DNA of 64,000 nt from contig NZ_JAEUAW010000010.1 in NCBI RefSeq assembly GCF_019511665.1, positions 1-64,000 of the forward strand, read 5' to 3'. Below, piece after piece: positions 1-8,004 of the stretch. The first letter of the stretch is position 1. Every line of letters begins with the position of its first letter. A model generated the notes under the pieces. The model worked only from the letters and a program-made list of their open reading frames with translations. It ran no database searches and was not told where the DNA came from. The translations under genes were made by a program, and so were the position numbers. The stretch is from Microbacterium jejuense (GTDB lineage Bacteria; Actinomycetota; Actinomycetes; Actinomycetales; Microbacteriaceae).

Positions 1-21
1 CCCACACCCAAGGAGACCCCC

Positions 22-1089
22 ATGCCCACCCCCAACGACGTCGCCAAGACGTCCAAGCCGCTCACCGTCGAGCCCACTCCCGAGGTCTCCGACGACGTCG
101 TCGGAGAAGCGCCCGAGGCGCCGCAGAAGACCGCACCCGTGGCCGCACGCGACATCCGCCGCTGGGCCAAGCACGTCGGCGTCGACTGCCCTACGCACGG
201 CCGCATCCCGACCGCCGTCCGCCAGGCGTACGACGACGCCCACCCGACCGCCCAGAACGCTGCACAGCCCCTTGCAGAGAGCGCTCAGGACCCCGAACCC
301 CACGACATGCCCGGTGGTGAGCCGGAGGCAGTGGAAGAGGCCCCAGCAGAACGAACGCTGGACGCCGAGGGCGAGGCGATGGGGCACCCCGAACTCTGCT
401 CGAAGACGTACGACGAGGAGTACAACGGGCAGCCGGTCATCGTTTGGTGCTCGCAGAAAGCCAACCACGACGGCGACTGTGGCCCGTTCGTTCGTCAGCT
501 CGCATCCGACAACACCACGCCGATGGACCCGGCCGAGTTCGACGAGGCGATGGCAGCCGCACGGGAGCGCGCCGAGCTCGTCGAGCTCAACCGTGAGGCC
601 GACGGAGAGCCCGACCTGCCCGTCGCGATCGGGCAGCAGGTTATCGTCGAGGCCCACCTCGATCGGGTGACCATCGTCCCCGAGCCGGCAGGGCCCCGAC
701 CCGAGTGGGCCGATGTCACGATCCCCGAGGACATCGAACGCGCCCGCGCACTGGCCGTGCGCCTCGAGCAGGAGCTCGCGCACACCGAGGAGCAGCTCGC
801 CACGGCGCACGCCGCGCTCGACACCACCCTCGCCAAGTGGAACGCCGACACGTCGGTGCTGCAGGAGAAGATCACGCAGCTGACCGTCGACCTCCGAGCC
901 GCGCTGCAGACGGCCTCCATCTGGTCCGGCCTCTACCATGACACCTCGAACGAGCTCATGCGCCACCGTCTCGCCGACGAGGAGCGGCTCGCCGGCGTCC
1001 TGCAGGACCTGTATGTCGAGGCCGCTCGACGCGAATCCATCACCTACGCGAAGCCGGCCCGCCGCCGCTGGTTCGGGGGCCGTCGATGA
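22..1089 (+). CDS. Phage protein with Lsr2-like DNA-binding domain and coiled coil
   Basis: A 355-aa protein. Residues 42-74 (IRRWAKHVGVDCPTHGRIP and following) match the C-terminal DNA-binding fold of the actinobacterial nucleoid protein Lsr2, whose hallmark is the I(R)xWAxxxG...GRIP pattern. Residues 126-153 hold C126, C143, H149 and C153, which could bind zinc. Residues about 237-300 are strongly heptad-like and probably form a coiled coil, and the tail is basic (RRRWFGGRR). The N-terminal oligomerisation domain of true Lsr2 is absent, so the coiled coil may supply oligomerisation instead. The start is set by AAGGAGA 7 nt upstream. It overlaps the next gene by 4 nt. A role in binding AT-rich DNA or interfering with host Lsr2 silencing is inferred from the fold only. 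Confidence 0.8.
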   Translation: MPTPNDVAKTSKPLTVEPTPEVSDDVVGEAPEAPQKTAPVAARDIRRWAKHVGVDCPTHGRIPTAVRQAYDDAHPTAQNAAQPLAESAQDPEPHDMPGGEPEAVEEAPAERTLDAEGEAMGHPELCSKTYDEEYNGQPVIVWCSQKANHDGDCGPFVRQLASDNTTPMDPAEFDEAMAAARERAELVELNREADGEPDLPVAIGQQVIVEAHLDRVTIVPEPAGPRPEWADVTIPEDIERARALAVRLEQELAHTEEQLATAHAALDTTLAKWNADTSVLQEKITQLTVDLRAALQTASIWSGLYHDTSNELMRHRLADEERLAGVLQDLYVEAARRESITYAKPARRRWFGGRR

Positions 1090-1586
1090 GTGCGACACTC
1101 CGCCACCGCATTGCCGGGGCCATCGCGTACCGCATGTGCCAGCGCGGAGGTCACATCCCAAATCGCGATCGCACACTCCCCGACGCGTGCGACTTCCACT
1201 ACAGCGAAGCGCTCGCGCTCGCTGCACTCATCGAGCCCGTGGTCACCGTGCCACCCATCGACGTCGAGCGCGAGGAGCTGATCGAGAAGGCGACGTGGAC
1301 GCTGATCGAGTGGGACACGGACACCGCCGACCGCGGTGTGCGCGACGAGCACTACCGGGAGCGTCGTACAGACGTCGAGCGCATCTTCCCGATCCTGTTC
1401 CGCCGACAGGGGCCGATCACCGACGCGGACGTAGAGCGCATCCGCGCGGCGCTGAACGCGGCCGACATCGACTACTCGGCGCGCGAGCAGCGCGCGGACG
1501 CTGGTGGCGCCGACAGGGAGCCGGGCGACTGGTTCACGTTCATGGCGCGCGCCGCTCTCGAAGCCGCGCAGGAGGCCGAGGAGTGA
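1086..1586 (+). CDS. Hypothetical phage protein
   Basis: A 166-aa acidic soluble protein of unrecognised family. It starts at an ATG that overlaps the previous stop (ATGA), so translation is probably coupled. The N-terminal half contains a segment ending ...ACDFHYSEALALAALIEPVV, a pattern common in small actinophage accessory proteins, and the C-terminal half is alternately charged and probably helical. No catalytic motif, signal peptide or membrane segment is visible. Its position between an Lsr2-like protein and a Cys-pair protein suggests an early or middle-gene cassette. No function is assigned. Confidence 0.75.
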   Translation: MSATLRHRIAGAIAYRMCQRGGHIPNRDRTLPDACDFHYSEALALAALIEPVVTVPPIDVEREELIEKATWTLIEWDTDTADRGVRDEHYRERRTDVERIFPILFRRQGPITDADVERIRAALNAADIDYSAREQRADAGGADREPGDWFTFMARAALEAAQEAEE

Positions 1587-2488
1587 GCGCCGACCCGCGG
1601 CCCGACGCGCTTGCCGAGGACGAGCACCCGGTCACCATCGACCAGGTGCTCGCCCTCGTCGACGAGCTCGCCAACGTCTCCACACCCAACCCGGCATCCG
1701 GCATCGTCCGCCTCGGCCTCGTCACCGAACTCCGCGCAGAACTCCGCCCCTCACTCGGCTCCACCGGCACCGGCCGCGGCGGCACCACCCGGATCCCCAT
1801 CGACGCCGCCGCCATGACCCTCTGGGAAGACATCACCACCCGCATCCAAGCGCTCCCCGTCGACCTCGGCGACGAACCCGCGACCAGAGGCAGCCTCGAA
1901 CAGATCCTCAACACCTGGTCCCGCGGCCTCACCGCCGCCGACGCCGAAACCCGCCGCATCCAGCGCTACAACCACACACCCGAAACCGGCCTCAACACCG
2001 ACGCGCTCCGCACCATGCACCGCCGCCTCGAACGCATCCGCGACCTCATCGACAACCACTTCAACCCACCCCGCCGCGTCGAACAGCCCTACTGCCCCGA
2101 ATGCCGCAACACCCACGTCACCATCGACGACGACGGCGAAGACATCCAACAACGCGCCCTCACCATCACCTTCTGGCCCACCAACCCCGACCGCCCCGCG
2201 CTCGCCGCATGCGCCGTGTGCGGAGCCACCTGGACCGACGTCGCCGGCATCGAACGCCTCGTCGACCTGATCACCGAGATCGACAAGTGCGACGCCTTCA
2301 ACCGGCAGTACTCGATCGGGCAGGCCGTCACCATCACCCGCGGCAACCGCCAGGGCCACGCCACCATCACCACTACCGAGGCGCACCTCGACGAGGACGA
2401 AAGGGCAGCCGTCTGGATCGACGTGGACAGCGGCGGAGAACTCATCCCGCTCGACCGCATCACCCCCACCGAAGGAGACCCGACATGA
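1583..2488 (+). CDS. Hypothetical phage protein with paired CxxC motifs
   Basis: A 301-aa protein starting at the GTG that overlaps the preceding stop (GTGA). The frame stays open further upstream, but that part runs antiparallel in sense to two well-supported genes and is ignored. The middle contains YCPEC and, about 33 residues later, CAVC, an arrangement expected for a zinc ribbon. Codon use is markedly C-rich and regular. The family is not recognised. The operon context (ATGA overlap with the next short ORF) argues for a real gene, and the Cys pairs suggest nucleic-acid or protein binding. Confidence 0.75.
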   Translation: MSADPRPDALAEDEHPVTIDQVLALVDELANVSTPNPASGIVRLGLVTELRAELRPSLGSTGTGRGGTTRIPIDAAAMTLWEDITTRIQALPVDLGDEPATRGSLEQILNTWSRGLTAADAETRRIQRYNHTPETGLNTDALRTMHRRLERIRDLIDNHFNPPRRVEQPYCPECRNTHVTIDDDGEDIQQRALTITFWPTNPDRPALAACAVCGATWTDVAGIERLVDLITEIDKCDAFNRQYSIGQAVTITRGNRQGHATITTTEAHLDEDERAAVWIDVDSGGELIPLDRITPTEGDPT

Positions 2489-2580
2489 CCGACTGCGGGA
2501 TCCCCGAGCGCACCACGGGCGTCGACGCCCACTCGGCTGGCAACTCGAACGCATCGCGCAAGCGGCCGATCGTGCGATGA
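2485..2580 (+). CDS. Very short ORF, possibly a remnant
   Basis: A 31-aa ORF (begins MTDCGIPERTTGV) with a good ribosome binding site (GAAGGAGA) and an ATGA overlap with the preceding stop. It ends immediately before a minus-strand cargo gene that runs toward it. It could be a genuine micropeptide. It could also be the 5' end of a longer gene interrupted when the cargo pair at 2604-4291 was inserted. No homology is recognised. Confidence 0.35.
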   Translation: MTDCGIPERTTGVDAHSAGNSNASRKRPIVR

Positions 2581-2603
2581 CGCGGGGCGACGCGATGGGA
2601 GAG

Positions 2604-3299
2604 TCAGCCCCCGCTCGTGATCGCCGCCAGGATCGCAGTACCACCTTGAAGAACGCCGCTTGATAGCAGGCCAGCCGTGAACTGGACGCCGAGATCCCGC
2701 CAGAGCCCACTCGCCTTCGTGCTCGCTCCCGCAGCAGCCCGCACCGCGACGTAGAGCTGCTCCACGCCAGCGGCGAAGTCGTACGACGCCCCCACGGCAG
2801 CATCATCGAGAGCGCGCTCGATCTCAGACAGCAAGCGATGGATGTACATCTTCAAGCCGTCGTCGAGGCTGTCATCCTGCTCGAGGAGATCGCGAGCGGA
2901 CCGAAGGATCTGGCGGATATTTGCCTCCCCACCAGTGTTGAAGACGGCCACCTTGCCATCGAGGTAGTTGGCGAAACCCTCGAGACTGTCGAAGTCGGCC
3001 TCAGGCATCACCGTCTCGGCGCCGATCTGGTTCTGCCACCCGCTGTAACCGACGACCGGAAGCACCCACCGCGGGAATTGGCGGCGGTACAGACCAACGT
3101 GCGCACCCTGGCGTTCCATCTCCGACAGCAAGTCGCTGATGCGCACGAGGTAGCGGGCTGCACGCAGAACTTGCCCCGCCCCATCTGCCGTTGTCGGATT
3201 GACAATCTGCTGCAACGCCAGCGTCCCGTTCGAACTCGCCGCCACGGTCGACCGCCACGCGCCGTACAGCTCGTGAAGCTCCCTTGCTGGATTCCCCAT
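2604..3299 (-). CDS. Cargo (moron) protein, unknown function
   Basis: A 231-aa protein encoded against the direction of the surrounding phage genes. The start is taken at MGNPARELHELYG; the frame continues upstream but would run into the divergent neighbour. Most of the chain is amphipathic helix with acidic clusters (RDLLEQDDSLDDG). The last 25 residues or so are hydrophobic and glycine-rich, so it may insert into a membrane. Base composition and codon use are less GC-skewed than in the flanking late genes, which suggests separate acquisition. Its orientation and position are typical of lysogenic-conversion or superinfection-exclusion genes, but nothing in the sequence proves that role. Confidence 0.7.
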   Translation of the reverse strand: MGNPARELHELYGAWRSTVAASSNGTLALQQIVNPTTADGAGQVLRAARYLVRISDLLSEMERQGAHVGLYRRQFPRWVLPVVGYSGWQNQIGAETVMPEADFDSLEGFANYLDGKVAVFNTGGEANIRQILRSARDLLEQDDSLDDGLKMYIHRLLSEIERALDDAAVGASYDFAAGVEQLYVAVRAAAGASTKASGLWRDLGVQFTAGLLSSGVLQGGTAILAAITSGG

Positions 3300-3361
3300 G
3301 ACCAGCCACCCTAACGACGCTTGTCCGTCGAAGCCACCACAACTGCGACAAGATCGAACAC

Positions 3362-4291
3362 GTGAAACCACTCCGCATGACCGACAAGGGGGATCTCGAT
3401 CTCACCGAGCAAGTCCTGCGCAGACTCTCGATGATGGTCGCCGCGAACGCGCGATACGACGAGCTTCGAGGCGCGGAACCCCTGCCGCACTCCCAGCTCG
3501 CGGAGGACGACCGAGCGACCGCCTGGCTCAATCTCTCACACCAAGTGCGTAGCTACCTCAACCTCGCGTCGGACATGGTCCGCGCCCTCGAACGCCTCCT
3601 CATCGTCGACGACACGTTCCAACTCCCCCTCCACGCCCACTACCCCCTCCTGCGCTCCATCATCGAGGCGTCGGCGCAGGCGCTCTGGGTGCTCGAACCG
3701 GAGAGCCACAGGGAACGCGTCCAACGGTCCCTTCGCGCCCGCATCACCGAACAGAAGTGGGACGACGACATGCACGCGGAAGTCGTCAAGAGCGGCATAC
3801 TCTTCGGGCAGGCGACAGCTGAATTCCTCGCCGCCGGACAAGCCAAGATCGACGAACGCCGTGAGACGCTGCGCGCGAAGGTGCGCGAACTCAGCGACAA
3901 CGCAGGCCTCGTTTGGGGAACGACCGCATCAGGCCTCCCGGCCACCGTCACGATCCTTCGCAACGTCGGCAAGCTCGGCGACGTTCCCGGCGAATACGCC
4001 GCCAGCATCTGGCGACTGATCAGCGGGCTCACCCACCCATCCGCAAGCCGAGCCACCCATTACTCCTCAGTCGAGATACTCAGCGAGGACAGCAACGGCA
4101 TCCTCTCAACCCGCATATCAGCTTCCGTCGACTGGACACACTCAGCACTGCTCCTCGCCCTCACGCTGTACGCCAGTGCCATCACCAAGTACCGCGTCCG
4201 CCGTACCAAACCCCACGCGCCCGAGCCCCACGCGCCCGAGGATCGACCCGCGCCGACACGCGCCCCGGAGAAGCGACACGCCGACGACTGA
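3362..4291 (+). CDS. Cargo (moron) protein, helical, possibly DUF5677/HEPN-like
   Basis: A 309-aa protein starting at GTG (an in-frame ATG five codons later is an alternative). It diverges from the 3299 gene with 62 bp between the starts. The body is helical with patterns such as LHAHYPLLRSIIEASAQALWVLE and ISGLTHPSA, which recall bacterial proteins of the DUF5677/HEPN-like type that act around stress or phage defence; this is a weak resemblance. A hydrophobic stretch follows near SALLLALTLYASAITKYR. The tail repeats HAPEPHAPE and is disordered. Together with the minus-strand gene it forms a self-contained divergent pair, a layout common for prophage-borne defence cargo. Confidence 0.7.
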   Translation: MKPLRMTDKGDLDLTEQVLRRLSMMVAANARYDELRGAEPLPHSQLAEDDRATAWLNLSHQVRSYLNLASDMVRALERLLIVDDTFQLPLHAHYPLLRSIIEASAQALWVLEPESHRERVQRSLRARITEQKWDDDMHAEVVKSGILFGQATAEFLAAGQAKIDERRETLRAKVRELSDNAGLVWGTTASGLPATVTILRNVGKLGDVPGEYAASIWRLISGLTHPSASRATHYSSVEILSEDSNGILSTRISASVDWTHSALLLALTLYASAITKYRVRRTKPHAPEPHAPEDRPAPTRAPEKRHADD

Positions 4292-4524
4292 CGCGCTCGC
4301 CGCGGCAAGCTGTCGTTTCGAAGTGCTACAGTGACGATCACGCGGTAGAAGTGTCTCTACCGCCAGACGCCCCGAGGCCAACGCCCGGGGCGTTCGTCAT
4401 GTCAGGCCACCGTGCAGCATCCAAGAGCGCACGGTGCACGCCAGGGTGCGGGGGTTCCCGAGCGTGCAGCCCCTCGGCCCTTCGTCGGGTCGGGCCGAGG
4501 GGCACCATCGACGAGGAGGTCGCC
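4292..4524 (+). ncRNA. Hairpin-rich non-coding stretch
   Basis: The 233 bp between the cargo gene and the next small gene hold four consecutive perfect inverted repeats. They are 4342-4349/4356-4363 (8 bp, 6-nt loop), 4367-4374/4386-4393 (8 bp), 4408-4415/4429-4436 (8 bp) and 4469-4480/4492-4503 (12 bp, 11-nt loop). A promoter-like TGCTACAGT lies at 4325-4332. None of the stems has a following T-run, so they are not classic terminators. They could be a structured small RNA, a long 5' leader of the 4525 gene, or DNA-protein sites. The stems are visible in the sequence; the RNA interpretation is inference. Confidence 0.4.
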
Positions 4525-4656
4525 ATGCCGCGACGTCGCGCAACGGTACCGCAGCACATGGTCGCCTGCATCCACGGGAACAGCTGGCCCTCAGTCTGGG
4601 CGGCTGACGAGTGCGACTGCATCAACCCGGATGCCGCAGCAACCCAGCTCGTCTGA
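4525..4656 (+). CDS. Small phage protein
   Basis: A 43-aa ORF with an excellent ribosome binding site (GAGGAGG, 5 nt upstream). The product has two Cys residues close together (DECDCI) and a Cys-His pair earlier (ACIHGNSW), which may allow metal binding. It sits at the 3' side of the hairpin-rich stretch and directly before two further small genes. No family is recognised. Confidence 0.5.
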   Translation: MPRRRATVPQHMVACIHGNSWPSVWAADECDCINPDAAATQLV

Positions 4657-4657
4657 G

Positions 4658-4783
4658 ATGCGCGTCGCGATCGCAAGCGCTGCAGGCCTGGTCGCCGGCG
4701 TCGTCGCCGCGACCTACTGCCGCCGCTATTTCGGCTCGTTCGTCTGGTGGCTGTTCACGACGGACCTGCGAGGTCGGCGGTGA
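4658..4783 (+). CDS. Small membrane protein
   Basis: A 41-aa ORF starting 1 nt after the previous stop. Residues about 3-18 (VAIASAAGLVAGVVAA) form a single transmembrane helix, followed by an aromatic and basic tail (YCRRYFGSFVWWLF...RGRR). It overlaps the HNH gene start by 4 nt (GTGA), so it lies within the same transcription unit. Its function is unknown; short one-pass proteins of this kind are frequent in actinophage genomes. Confidence 0.5.
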   Translation: MRVAIASAAGLVAGVVAATYCRRYFGSFVWWLFTTDLRGRR

Positions 4784-5085
4784 GCTGGTTGCATCACACC
4801 CGCGAGTATCAGGCGTGTGTGCTCGAGCTCAAGAGCCGCGGGCGGTACCAGCAGTGCATCACGTGCCCCAAGATGCTCGACGCCACCAAGGGCCGCGGTC
4901 ACCCCCAGCACATGACGCTCGGCCACCACATCGACGTGGACATAGCACCCGAGCTCGCCTACGACCCGAACAACTACGGCCCGCAATGCGAGCCGTGCAA
5001 CGCCGCCGGAGGCGCAGCCATCACCAACGCCAAGCGCCGCGGCGCACGAGCCAACGACCTCACCGTCTCACCCGACTGGGCGTGA
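4780..5085 (+). CDS. HNH endonuclease
   Basis: A 101-aa protein starting at a GTG overlapping the preceding stop. It shows the HNH layout in order: a Cys pair (CITC), the central GHHIDVD that supplies the catalytic and metal-binding His residues, the NYGPQC segment with Asn, and CEPCN as the second Cys pair of the zinc site. In HK97-like phages an HNH nuclease next to the terminase works with it in DNA packaging by cutting concatemers, and this gene lies one cargo gene upstream of the terminase genes. A free-standing homing role is the alternative, but the position favours packaging. Confidence 0.85.
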   Translation: MSWLHHTREYQACVLELKSRGRYQQCITCPKMLDATKGRGHPQHMTLGHHIDVDIAPELAYDPNNYGPQCEPCNAAGGAAITNAKRRGARANDLTVSPDWA

Positions 5086-5111
5086 GCATGAGCGTGACCA
5101 TGTGCTCGACG

Positions 5112-5696
5112 TCAGCCCCCGACGGGGCGATCCTGGCGGGCCGCGACCTTCTGCACCTCTTCGACCACATCCGTGACGCCCGTCGCGGGTTCGCCGCGCA
5201 GCACTGCATCCCACTGCCCAAGATCAATCCTCTCGATCCACGCGGACGTATCGCTCGGCATGTTGTTGGCGAAGTCCTTCGACGTGAGAACTCCGCGTAG
5301 CCAGAGTTCCAAGGCTGTCGCCACCCACAGCATCGTTCGACCCATGTTGCGCCTCGGGTACCGGTCGAATCGATCGACGACGACGCAGACGAACTTCGCT
5401 ACCACGACATCGCGCTTCCCTAGGTACGCCGCGAAGGCGTTGAGTTCCTGCTCGTACTGTGCGTACACAGTGTTCGCGTCGTCCTCGTCGCTAAACGCGG
5501 TGCGCCCTAGCGCGTTCAACGCCTGGATGAGCTTCGCCGCTTGGGCGCGCACCTGGGCCTTATCTGAAGAGCGACGTTCGCCACCAGCGATGAAGATGGC
5601 GATCAATGCGCTGATGAGGATCGCCGCGACGGGGATCACCACGGCGGTGATGAAGTCGAACGGCTGCTCCACAACCACGGTGACATCAGGATTCAT
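5112..5696 (-). CDS. Membrane-anchored cargo protein
   Basis: A 194-aa protein on the minus strand, between the HNH gene and the terminase. The start is MNPDVTVVV. Residues about 12-33 (FITAVVIPVAAILISALIAI) are one transmembrane helix, followed by a basic turn and a helical cytoplasmic domain of about 150 residues that includes a hydrophobic patch around TMLWVATALELWL. A near-consensus -10 hexamer (TATAGT) lies 6 nt before the ATG, so the gene has its own promoter and a leaderless mRNA. It is therefore probably expressed in the lysogen. A role such as superinfection exclusion is plausible but unproven. Confidence 0.75.
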   Translation of the reverse strand: MNPDVTVVVEQPFDFITAVVIPVAAILISALIAIFIAGGERRSSDKAQVRAQAAKLIQALNALGRTAFSDEDDANTVYAQYEQELNAFAAYLGKRDVVVAKFVCVVVDRFDRYPRRNMGRTMLWVATALELWLRGVLTSKDFANNMPSDTSAWIERIDLGQWDAVLRGEPATGVTDVVEEVQKVAARQDRPVGG

Positions 5697-5733
5697 TGCC
5701 GCACTATATCCGTGATCGCGGCTGCTGAACCTG
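5697..5733 (-). promoter_or_regulatory. Leaderless promoter of the 5696 cargo gene
   Basis: On the minus strand TATAGT (5708-5703) is followed by six bases and then the ATG, so transcription would start at or next to the start codon. GGTTCA lies 17 bp upstream of the hexamer as a weak -35. There is no purine-rich ribosome binding site. The strength of the -10 box contrasts with the late genes, which show no such promoters. Confidence 0.6.
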
Positions 5734-5821
5734 CCCAAGCGACGGCCGATTTTTAGCGTCTGACGGGACCGACCCGACCGCGCCGTGTTCATTTTCTCTC
5801 TCTCTTACCGTGGGGGCCGCG

Positions 5822-6337
5822 ATGTCGTCACGGCAGAAATTGCCACCGCACGGCACGCCCGAGCGGTACCGGATCGAGCGCAAGACCGGCACAACCTGCG
5901 ATCGCTGCAAGGCCCGCATGGCCGCGCTGCGCAAGGAGCAGCGCGCCAACGCGGCCGCTGCCGAGGCGCGCGCTCAGATGCACATCGTCGAGCCGCCGTC
6001 CGACGACACGGTTAACGACACGAAGCCGGCGACGACACGCAAGGCCGGGCAGAACGATCGCCGCAAGGTCGGCGAGATGGAGACCGCGGTCGAGAAGGAC
6101 ATCGAGGAGATCGACGCCGGCCTGCAGGTTCCGTTCCACCGGTCTCTCTCCGTCCTTGCCCGGCAGCTCGCACGCGACATCGACGAGCCGAGCACCCCGC
6201 CGAACGTGCGGTCGCAGTACTCCCGCCAACTCTTCGAGGTGCTCAGATCCCTGCGCACCCAGAAGGAGGGCGATGACAACTCGGCAGTCGCGGTCGCGCT
6301 CCAAGCTGCAGGCTTCGGGGTTCCCCTCGTACCTTGA
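5822..6337 (+). CDS. Putative terminase small subunit
   Basis: A 171-aa protein starting at the ATG at 5822 behind a GGGGG-rich ribosome binding site; a GTG 12 nt earlier is possible. Near the N-terminus it has HGTPERYRIE...CDRCKA, the HGTxxRYxxG...CxxC motif shared by several small actinophage DNA-binding proteins. The rest is charged helix (VEKDIEEIDAGL). It lies immediately upstream of, and overlaps by 65 nt, the large terminase. That position plus a DNA-binding-type N-terminus supports a small-subunit role in recognising phage DNA; direct homology is not evident. Confidence 0.65.
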   Translation: MSSRQKLPPHGTPERYRIERKTGTTCDRCKARMAALRKEQRANAAAAEARAQMHIVEPPSDDTVNDTKPATTRKAGQNDRRKVGEMETAVEKDIEEIDAGLQVPFHRSLSVLARQLARDIDEPSTPPNVRSQYSRQLFEVLRSLRTQKEGDDNSAVAVALQAAGFGVPLVP

Positions 6338-7817
6338 CATCCCGCCGCGGTTCGGCACCCTGCGCAATTTCAACAACCCCACGTACGGCACCCGCATGGG
6401 CATCACTGCCCGTCTGCTCAAGCAGCCGTTCATGCCATGGCAGCAGTACGTCGCCGACGTCATCGGCGAGGTCGACCCGAAGACCGGCATCCGGATCTAT
6501 CGCGAGGCGTACCTGACGTGCATGCGTCAGGTCGGCAAGACCACGTTCGTCATTGTCCTCAAGGCGACGACGGCGCTCGACACCCCGAAGCCACTCACCA
6601 TCCAGTTCGCCGCGCAGGAGGGCAAGTCCGCGGTGATCAAGATGATCGAGCACGCCGAGCTCGTCAAGTCGACGCCGCTCGGCAGGATGCTTGACCCGGG
6701 CGCACCCTCGAAGAACAACAACAACCCGCACGTGAAGTGGATCAACGGATCCGTCGAGAAGCCGCTCAACTCGAACGAGGAGTCGGGCCACGGCGACACG
6801 ATCGCGCTCGGTGCGATCACCGAGGCCATGGCGCACAAGGACGACCGGTACATCCAGGCGATGCAGCCGGCCATGAAGACCAACCCGAACGCGCAGCTCT
6901 TCGTCGAGTCAACGCAGGGCAACGCCCGGTCGATCTACTGGAACGAACAGACCGCCGAGCTCCGCGAGCGGTTCGCCGCCAACGACGGCGACCTCGGCCG
7001 CGTCGCGTTCTTCGACTGGTCATTCGCAGACGACGAGGATCCCTTCGCCGAGTCGACCTGGCGCCGGCGGATCCCGTCACTCGGTCACACACTGCGCATC
7101 GAAGAGGTGCAGCACGAAGCGTCTCAGGCGACCACGCCCAAGAAGATCCGCGCGTTCAAGCGCGGTACGGGAAACATCGCCGACCTAGGTCTCGGTGAGG
7201 GTGCGCTCTTCAACGAGGAGTACTGGCAGGACACCGAGACAGACGACATCATCGTCGGCTTGCGCGCTCTCACCTTCGATGTCACCAACGATCGGTCGTG
7301 GGCGAGCCTCGCGTGGGCTGGCGTGAACCGCGCCGGCGACATGCAGTCCGAGCTCATCAAGCACGAGCGTGCCCCGCACTGGGTGGTCGCCGAGGCCGGC
7401 GCCATCTTCGACCGCAACCCGAAGATGCGTCGTCGGGTTTACTGCGTCGCAGGCGGGCAGGCCCCCACGCTCGAAGACGCGTTCACTCGCGCCGGCATCG
7501 AGCTCGTCGTGCTAAGCCGCGCTGACTACGCCGGCGCCGCTGGCGAGTACTTCGACGGGTGCGGCAACGCCGAAGAGTTCACCGCAGACGAGGACCCTGC
7601 GCCGCGGGTGTTCCACACCGGGCGCAAAGGGCAGGGCCCCCTGCACATCGCGATCGCCGGCGCGACGTGGACCAAGGAGAAGGGCCCGCGGATCTGGGAC
7701 AGCATCCGTTCGACCACGGTCATCTCACCGCTCGTCGCGTGCTCGATCGCCCCCTGGGCCTACCAGGTCGAGCTCGAGGCGCAGCCCGTCGACGACCTGC
7801 TGCAGACGTTCGCCTGA
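6273..7817 (+). CDS. Terminase large subunit
   Basis: A 514-aa packaging ATPase and nuclease. The start is the ATG at 6273 because AGGAGGG lies 5 nt before it; the frame is open further upstream only within the small-subunit gene. Residues 84-90 (MRQVGKT) form the terminase-type Walker A, residues 111-115 (QFAAQ) match the following coupling strand, and residues 176-185 (TIALGAITEA) take the Walker B position with E184 as the likely catalytic acid. The C-terminal half holds acidic residues in hydrophobic strands (LTFDVTNDRSW, IWDSIR) expected of the RNase H-like nuclease. It packages DNA into proheads through the portal encoded just downstream. Confidence 0.93.
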   Translation: MTTRQSRSRSKLQASGFPSYLDIPPRFGTLRNFNNPTYGTRMGITARLLKQPFMPWQQYVADVIGEVDPKTGIRIYREAYLTCMRQVGKTTFVIVLKATTALDTPKPLTIQFAAQEGKSAVIKMIEHAELVKSTPLGRMLDPGAPSKNNNNPHVKWINGSVEKPLNSNEESGHGDTIALGAITEAMAHKDDRYIQAMQPAMKTNPNAQLFVESTQGNARSIYWNEQTAELRERFAANDGDLGRVAFFDWSFADDEDPFAESTWRRRIPSLGHTLRIEEVQHEASQATTPKKIRAFKRGTGNIADLGLGEGALFNEEYWQDTETDDIIVGLRALTFDVTNDRSWASLAWAGVNRAGDMQSELIKHERAPHWVVAEAGAIFDRNPKMRRRVYCVAGGQAPTLEDAFTRAGIELVVLSRADYAGAAGEYFDGCGNAEEFTADEDPAPRVFHTGRKGQGPLHIAIAGATWTKEKGPRIWDSIRSTTVISPLVACSIAPWAYQVELEAQPVDDLLQTFA

Positions 7818-7833
7818 CCCGATGGAGGCACTC

Positions 7834-8004
7834 ATGACCGCGAAGACGATCGCCGTTCTCACGACGGTGCTCGAGCTGATCGGCCTGGTGCTCATCGTCA
7901 CCGGGATCTGGCTCGCGTTCGGCGCAGCCGTGGCGATCATCGCCGCTGGCGTGATGCTCATCGGTGTCTCGTTTCTGCTCGCATCACGTGGAGGTCGCAA
8001 GTGA
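7834..8004 (+). CDS. Small two-helix membrane protein
   Basis: A 56-aa protein almost entirely composed of two hydrophobic helices (residues about 5-25 and 28-47) ending in a basic tail (RGGRK). The ATG at 7834 is preferred to one 12 nt earlier because GGAGG lies just before it and would otherwise be inside the gene. It overlaps the portal start (GTGA). Small membrane proteins between terminase and portal occur in several siphophages, but their role is not known. Confidence 0.65.
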   Translation: MTAKTIAVLTTVLELIGLVLIVTGIWLAFGAAVAIIAAGVMLIGVSFLLASRGGRK

